Assembly: GCA_027922465.2 (NCBI GenBank)
Contig: BQMF02000021.1
Span: 496,001 to 560,000 of the forward strand
DNA length: 64,000 bases
Source: Turritopsis dohrnii
Taxonomy: Eukaryota; Cnidaria; Hydrozoa; Anthoathecata; Oceaniidae
Reading direction: 5' to 3'
In this document: piece after piece, positions 58,210-64,000 of the stretch
Numbering within the stretch: the first letter of the stretch is position 1
Layout: the number at the start of each line of letters is the position of its first letter
The notes under the pieces: model-generated
What the model was told of the DNA's origin: nothing
Seen by the model: only the letters and a program-made list of their open reading frames with translations
The model's database searches: none
Position numbers and translations under genes: made by a program

Positions 58210-60790
58210 TACCGTATTTACTCGAGTGAGCGCCCGGGATGCTCGTTTAATTCTTGGTTATCAAAGGGGGCGCTAATTCGAGGGAAGCAGTCTGTCGAGG
58301 AAGACGCTCATATAAAAAAGTCAAGTACACAACGCAAAAAAAAAAACACATACATTTTGCGCTAGAAATTGTTAATATAGAACGAAATTGTTGCAAAACA
58401 CCAATGTTTATGAAGAAAGATAGCTAAAGTGACAATGAATTAATGTTTTTTAATCTTTTTCCAAATGAGCGCCCCCTTATATATACACATACTCTTTACT
58501 TGAAAATTGTTTATGATAAAATATGTTGTAGAATATTTTCTGCGATTTCGTGTTGTATTTTAAATAAAGTATGTAACAGCATTGTATGCAATATATAACA
58601 AAAGGCTGAATGACATCTTTGATAAGTTACAAAATAGTTAATACCATACAACAAATAATAACTCCTACTTTCCCTCCAGAATAAAATTCAGATTAAAAAA
58701 TAATTTTAATTGGATCAAATTCAGCATTAAAGCAGATCATCGTTATAAAATTAAAAGCACTTTCAAACCATTTTGACGCTTAGAAGGTTTCTTTTGCAAA
58801 ACATTAGCTAATCAGTAGCAGCATTGTGTTCGCATATATTATGAAAAGTACAAAAGAAAAGGGATCGTAGAGATTATGGTTACAGCTCAAAATGTTCTCC
58901 ATATAGGTAAATATTTCTGTATTTACCAGGAAATATAAGGATGGTGTTGTTTACAAACAAAGCAATCCAAATAAAGAACTCTACAGTTGCTAAACTTCGT
59001 TACTCATTAACTAGACAATTATGTTCACCTGCTAACCAAACGGAAACAGAATTAGTAAGCAAACAGTTGCAGACATATAGAGCAATAAAAATAATAAGAA
59101 CAAAAACAGCAAAAGGAAGAGCGAAAGTAAATCCAGGTTCTCAAATCGACCATTACCACAACTGTTCTATACCACTGATCCAAGCAATCTTTTCCGATTC
59201 CTAATTTGAAACAACGTGAGGATTCTATCGATGTTATCACATGACAAAGCAGTATCATATTTCTACTTTACTGTGATTTTATACAAAAACAAAAACCTTT
59301 AACATTAGCCTTTCTCTTTCACATGCAGCAACATTCATCATCTGAAATTTGAAAGACCGACAAAGTATTAGAAACACCTTTCTTTGTGATCTTTTCTGTC
59401 AATACACCAGTTATGTTTCTTTGCGGTTTTCAGAGGATCGCAAGTGACATACTTTCCACTGTAGATGATTTTATATTATCAACCAGGGGCTTGTAAATGC
59501 ATTCAAGGCACAACCATGCCGGAGTAAACAACCCATATTGGGAAAAGCGCCAACGTCACCATCCCTCTAGTCCAGACACCTAAAACCAAGTCTAGACTGG
59601 ACGTCAAAAGCGATATGTTTGAACGTCTCCAACGAATTGTCTATTATGTCGCCGACACTATTTTCCATCTTTAACGACACATGACGTATAATGTATAGCA
59701 TCCAGCACATGGAGACGGGTGAAGAGGCGACAGAAAACAGTAAACGGAGAAGCGAGGCAAACCTTAAAGAAGCGTTAGTAACTGATTGATTGATCTAGTT
59801 CATAAGCAACATTTGTCTCGTTCTTCCAAACATTAATACAAGAGTTTTCACCGAAAAGATTTGGTCTGAAATTGACAGATGGATAGACTCGTAATCAAAG
59901 AAAAACAGCCAGAGGAGTTAATCATTCGTAATCCAAGAAAAATCTGATGGTGGGTAATACTTCCGCCTTTACAACCGTCATAATGTATTCATGTACTACT
60001 AAAAGACTTGAAGCTACCAATCACATCGTGGCATAATGTCACGTGGCACATGTAAGGAATGGAAAATGAGGCACGAAAAAGGGCACGAAATTAAGTTATA
60101 GTACCATGGTAGTCAAGCTGTGAACACATAATGAGTCTTCCATTTTTGACTGTTTTTAGAATTTAGAGGGCTATAACAATTTATTAGAATAATTAATTAC
60201 TTGTATTAAAATATGAAAATATTAAAAAAGGGCACTTTTCAAAATTGGGGGTCAACCGCACCCCTCGACATCTCCACGGTACGCCCCCAGTTACCATTAC
60301 ATTAATACGGAAAACACTTATACAGGTAATTGAAGAAATGTGGCAAAGCCACAACCGTACCCTCAGTAACTCAGGTTAACACCCTAAAAGTCGGATGGTA
60401 ACGATTTGTCAGACGGACATATTGTATGATAAGTATTCTCTGGAAAAGTATGTTCGCGCAGTAATGGACAGTAATGGACAACAGAATTGAATTTGAATTT
60501 TGCAAAAGAATAATCATGAAATGATTCTCATTACTATCAACTAATGTTTCGCAAGAGAAGTGGAGTCCTAAAAGCACAGGTTGCACAACGTTCTTTTACT
60601 TATGATATTGGTGAATAGTTCATTTTTCAGCGTGTACACTTTTTAAAATAAATCTTAAAAACAATCGGTGGTAGAAATATCAAATAAGAAATGTTTTGCT
60701 TTTTCTCTTACTTTTTTCTTTCAATTAGTGATAAAACATTTTCATACAGATTTTTTTTCTTATCTAGTCTCTACGTCACAATGGACATTA
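58210..60790. other. Repeat fragments, no gene recognised
   Basis: 58210-58485 carries gagcgccc motifs of the 55384-type MITE. The frame at 58941-59204 (+) is hydrophilic and unrecognised. Around 60270-60290 a fragment (tacgcccccagttacc) resembles a hAT-MITE end. Confidence 0.35.
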
Positions 60791-60793
60791 AAT

Positions 60794-60888
60794 TACCGTA
60801 TTTCCTCTAATAACGCTGCGGCATTTATTACAAATGCCAGCTTTTGGATGCGGCGTTGAATAAAGGGCGGCGTTCATTAGAGGGCTCA
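60794..60888. mobile_element. Short mariner/pogo-like MITE fragment
   Basis: taccgtatttcctctaataacgc at left and gcgttcattagagg at right; relative of the 55384-55787 element. Confidence 0.5.
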
Positions 60889-60964
60889 CACTGAAGTCAA
60901 ACATTATTTAACATCACGAAGAACACAAGAATTTGTATTAACAAAAGCAAAATCTTTGAGTTGA

Positions 60965-61185
60965 TGCAATCCCTACAAAAAGAGCGATCGCGCTGTGGCG
61001 TCAAAAATTTGTAAGATCTCCATCGTAGAGCTCTCTTCCAAGCAGCAATGGCATCCGTTAATAGGTAGTAAGTAGGTTTTAATAAGTAATTTTTAGTAAG
61101 TAATTTTTAATACTCACAAAAGATTAATAAGTCCTTTTTGCTGCTAATTTAAAAAATTTTTCAAAAAGGCTTAGTTTCCCTAACA
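60965..61185 (-). repeat. Inverted copy of the 37958-41656 element's left end
   Basis: The reverse strand reads ttagggaaactaagcct...ggatgccattgct...cacagcgcgatcgctcttt, matching 37961-38155. It is truncated beside the MITE at 60794. Confidence 0.65.
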
Positions 61186-61194
61186 ATCTGAACT

Positions 61195-62640
61195 ATCAGT
61201 AAGAAAAAGAGCACCAAAGGAAGGATGCAATCCATTTTGCTGTTTCAATAGACAGGCTGAACCTTTCAGTTCACGAATTCTAGATTCTAGATTCCTCTTG
61301 CAACTATGCAGCAGCTAAACAAATTTAAAGAAAGCATTTTGTAGTTACTGGTTAAACCTTTCGGAAAATCAAACGACGGTTAATAATATCTAAAGAAATA
61401 TAAATATATTGTTTTTGATGCTATCATTATGAATGAATGGAATTAGCATTACCATAAAAGTATACTAGCACAAGTTCATGAAAAATAAAATAACAAATTG
61501 GCAACGGATAGTGTCGTTATCTTGTTGAGCCCGAAATTTTGAACACGTAGTTGCATAGGATCATATGTGTTCAGACGAACAGTTTCAGAGATATCGAGTA
61601 TCAAAACTTTTGATGACGTCATAGATCTGGGTATGGAAGTGTTTGGCCATAACTTTTTTCGACACCACATAGGCAATATCGCGGACCACAATACAGTTTA
61701 CCCCCGATAACTCGAACCTCCAAGGGACAGGAGTAAACACTTCGACTTAACGAATGTTCGACTTAAGCGAAGCTCCAGTTACATCGAACTTAGACAAAAA
61801 TGAGATATTAGTTCGAGTAAAAGCGATTTTTCTTTGTGCGTACAGCCCTGGAGTTACTCCGGGAGTATACTTTGTTTTGTGAAAACGGAGGCTGTCTTTA
61901 AAGATGTATTAAGGAAATTAGTCGAGTGGTTGACCAAGACGTCTCAACAGGACTTGGTCAAACCGACATACGTAATTTCGTAAAAGTGAACTTATACTGT
62001 AATACTGTAAATTTACAGTTGAGTGTTTGTTGAAAATGATTAACTAAACAATTTGAAGTAACGTAAGGAAATAGAACACCAAAGGAAGTGTACAATCAAC
62101 TTTCGCGTGTCATAAAAAAGCCATGAATTATCTTAGGTTACAACTCACGGGTCACTCACACAGGGACGGCACTGTCTTTTCCGACCCCTTATTTTTATCA
62201 CAATTAAGTTATTGAAGTGCTTCCATAAGTTGCAACTTAAATTCACAACACCAATAACTATGCTGCAGCTAAACAATTTTAATATTAAATTTCTCTGGTT
62301 GCTCGCTAAATCCTTTTGAAACAAGATTTGTAAAACAAGATTTGTGAGCTAAACAAATCTAAAAATATTGTATTTTTGATGTTCACAAGCTTTAGGTATT
62401 CAAAGATTTGATTTTAATAAACAAATTAAAATGCAGTAAACAATTAAATAATAAATAGCTTTTCAGATATCTTTAAGCGCGTCAGTAATTACTTAAATCT
62501 TGCATTCTTTTAAGATGATGTAGTAAACATGTTAAGTTTCCTTTTTTTGTTCTTTTACCTGCAACTACATCATGTTTTCACAATTTCATGATGAGAGTGA
62601 TGGTTCAATGTAACCGCCTGTAGTTGTTTACTTTCCTTTC
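61195..62640 (+). repeat. Duplicated upstream region of frizzled-kringle gene 2
   Basis: Block 61200-61300 (agtaagaaaaagagcacca.aggaaggatgcaat) matches 55228-55320 upstream of gene 1. Blocks from 62390 (tattcaaagatttgattttaa, cttttcagatatctttaagcg) match 56200-56220 and 50570-50690. At 61695-61720 a pogo-like end (cagtttacccccgataact) interrupts the series. The promoter presumably lies just upstream of 62640. Confidence 0.55.
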
Positions 62641-62662
62641 ACTATAAAATGATGCAAAAGCA

Positions 62663-63748
62663 ATGTTGAAATACATCTTAACATGCGTTATATCTGTTCA
62701 GTGGCTTGCTGTTTGCTGTTCTATAAAATGTCAAAAGTATACTGATGTTTTACCGAATGGTGTTTGCAAACCAACTTTAGAGCATTTTTACATATCTGAT
62801 GAGGAACCATACGTAAAAATTGCTGATGCAGATTTAAAGAATGGCAAAGCTTTCACCTTATTATTTTCTAGAATGCTTCGAAACTTTGATTACAAGAAGA
62901 TACTAATCAGAGCTATTACGACCTATTATCTAAGGGAATGTGTCAATAAAACTGAGTTCATCAACTTGCTGGAAGCCAGTGATGTTCCATCGTGGGAATA
63001 TTTGAAAAAATGTTACAATAACGTTTTCTGGTACGGATGTCAACTTAAGTATAGCACCTGCAACGTTCGATCGAACAGCAGTTTTGCTTTCCCGCCATGT
63101 TTCGAAACCTGTATGCACAATAGACATCAATGCAGTAAGATTTTTCAAATTACTGAGAAATTACATCAATTGGACAATACAACATGTCTTATAATGTCTG
63201 AACGTTACCTTCACAAAGGAGTATTGGATTGCACTGATCTACCAATGTTTAATCAAAGTGATTTATTGAAGTGTTTCCTTAATGTTACTAGTTCACCTCG
63301 TTATCGCCTTCCAAAGCAAACATTGTGTATGTATGGTGTAGGAGAGAACTATGTTGGATCGCAAAACATAACAAAAAATGGATCAACGTGCATGTACTGG
63401 AATAGTGCTTACAAGAACTATTATCCATCCTTAGAAAAGAACTATTGTCGAAATCCACAAGGAATTGCAAAAATGCCTTGGTGTTATATAAATGCAGATG
63501 GTGATTGGGAATATTGCAACATTCCGAAATGCATTGAATTGTCGTCACGATCTTCAAAAATCATGCTATACATTTTGCCAGCGTTGTTTATTACTTTAAT
63601 TATAGTCATTGGTGTTGTTGCAATAACGAAGAAACGAACAAATGAACATCCATCGATCATAGAACCTTATGAGGAAGTCCTTCTGACACAGATTCCAACG
63701 ACGATAAACATCAAATCACTGACGAATAATGAACCAGAAAATTTCTAG
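62663..63748 (+). CDS. Frizzled-like CRD - kringle - transmembrane protein 2
   Basis: Single-exon, 361 residues, paralogue of the gene 5 kb upstream with the same layout: signal peptide 1-20, frizzled-like Cys-rich region, kringle (MYWNSAYKNYYPSLEKNYC ... MPWCYINADGDWEYC), TM (LYILPALFITLIIVIGVVAI), short tail. The start ATG at 62663 matches the second in-frame Met of gene 1, because the leader upstream is frameshifted. The splice acceptor seen in gene 1 is changed here (actataaa for actatag). The kringle and signal peptide are nearly identical in DNA to gene 1, while the region between residues 40 and 100 has diverged strongly. Function is inferred as for gene 1. Confidence 0.83.
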   Translation: MLKYILTCVISVQWLAVCCSIKCQKYTDVLPNGVCKPTLEHFYISDEEPYVKIADADLKNGKAFTLLFSRMLRNFDYKKILIRAITTYYLRECVNKTEFINLLEASDVPSWEYLKKCYNNVFWYGCQLKYSTCNVRSNSSFAFPPCFETCMHNRHQCSKIFQITEKLHQLDNTTCLIMSERYLHKGVLDCTDLPMFNQSDLLKCFLNVTSSPRYRLPKQTLCMYGVGENYVGSQNITKNGSTCMYWNSAYKNYYPSLEKNYCRNPQGIAKMPWCYINADGDWEYCNIPKCIELSSRSSKIMLYILPALFITLIIVIGVVAITKKRTNEHPSIIEPYEEVLLTQIPTTINIKSLTNNEPENF

Positions 63749-64000
63749 TCCTGAATCATCTCAGCACTATTCAAAAATAATGACATTATGTTTAGTTCCG
63801 TTTAGTAACATGTCATGCGTCAGGAAAACATTTACGGACCAATTTTAGTATCATGTGTTGATTAGATAATTGCATTGAAATGGAAACATCCAACTACTGC
63901 GAACTGGATTAAAGCGTTCAACCAAATGAAGTAAATCCAAATATTAGATTCAAATATTGCACAATGTGCGCTTCTATGCATTTGTTTGCAGCATCATGCA
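63749..64000. other. 3' flank of frizzled-kringle gene 2
   Basis: No gene seen; the last 40 bases resemble 58125-58175. Confidence 0.4.

Overview
The window looks like AT-rich animal nuclear DNA, most likely from a cnidarian-grade invertebrate. It has spliced genes with GT/AG introns, RING/B-box/ankyrin, frizzled/kringle, GPCR and TSP1 domains, and many DNA transposons with terminal inverted repeats (TIRs) and target-site duplications (TSDs). There is no sign of bacterial gene organisation, and the species cannot be fixed from the sequence. All splice models were made by hand from reading phase, splice signals and comparison between copies.

Host genes. Two paralogous minus-strand genes encode RING - B-box/coiled-coil - linker - ankyrin proteins (166-4015 and 33932-37214). 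The second has five exons that join in phase into a predicted 621-residue protein. The first lacks an identifiable 25-nt microexon and has lost B-box2 zinc ligands. A shorter ankyrin gene lies at 12919-13605. Two single-exon plus-strand genes (56707-57801 and 62663-63748) encode signal peptide - frizzled-like - kringle - TM proteins, resembling a ROR ectodomain without a kinase. Their flanks are duplicated, and a third copy of the upstream region at about 50210-50700 has no gene behind it. Broken host genes include a rhodopsin-type GPCR split by a transposon (25858-29333), a more decayed GPCR relative (16325-16835), and cysteine-rich, TSP1 and possible MACPF exons at 47.3-49.0 and 53.2-54.0 kb.

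Mobile DNA dominates the rest. The most striking element spans 21147-24824. It has 20-bp perfect TIRs starting TAT, a 6-bp TSD (TACATC) and subterminal inverted repeats. It carries an alpha-kinase gene convergent with a multi-exon DDE integrase-type transposase gene. The TIR start, TSD length and transposase type agree with what I recall of the IS3EU superfamily. Other elements are hAT-like with 5-bp TSDs (9201-10559, 19365-20620, 26176-28722, 40413-40577), a piggyBac-type TTAA element (6821-7811), nested elements at 10.7-12.4 kb, a THAP/P-type transposase relic (50.8-53.1 kb) holding a 6-bp-TSD MITE, a 5-bp-TSD MITE at 53401-53974, pogo/mariner-like MITEs and several tRNA-derived SINEs.

Overall, this is a repeat-rich region where lineage-specific families (TRIM-ankyrin, frizzled-kringle, orphan GPCR) have duplicated, and where several insertions can be read exactly because excising them restores a reading frame or matches a paralogue.
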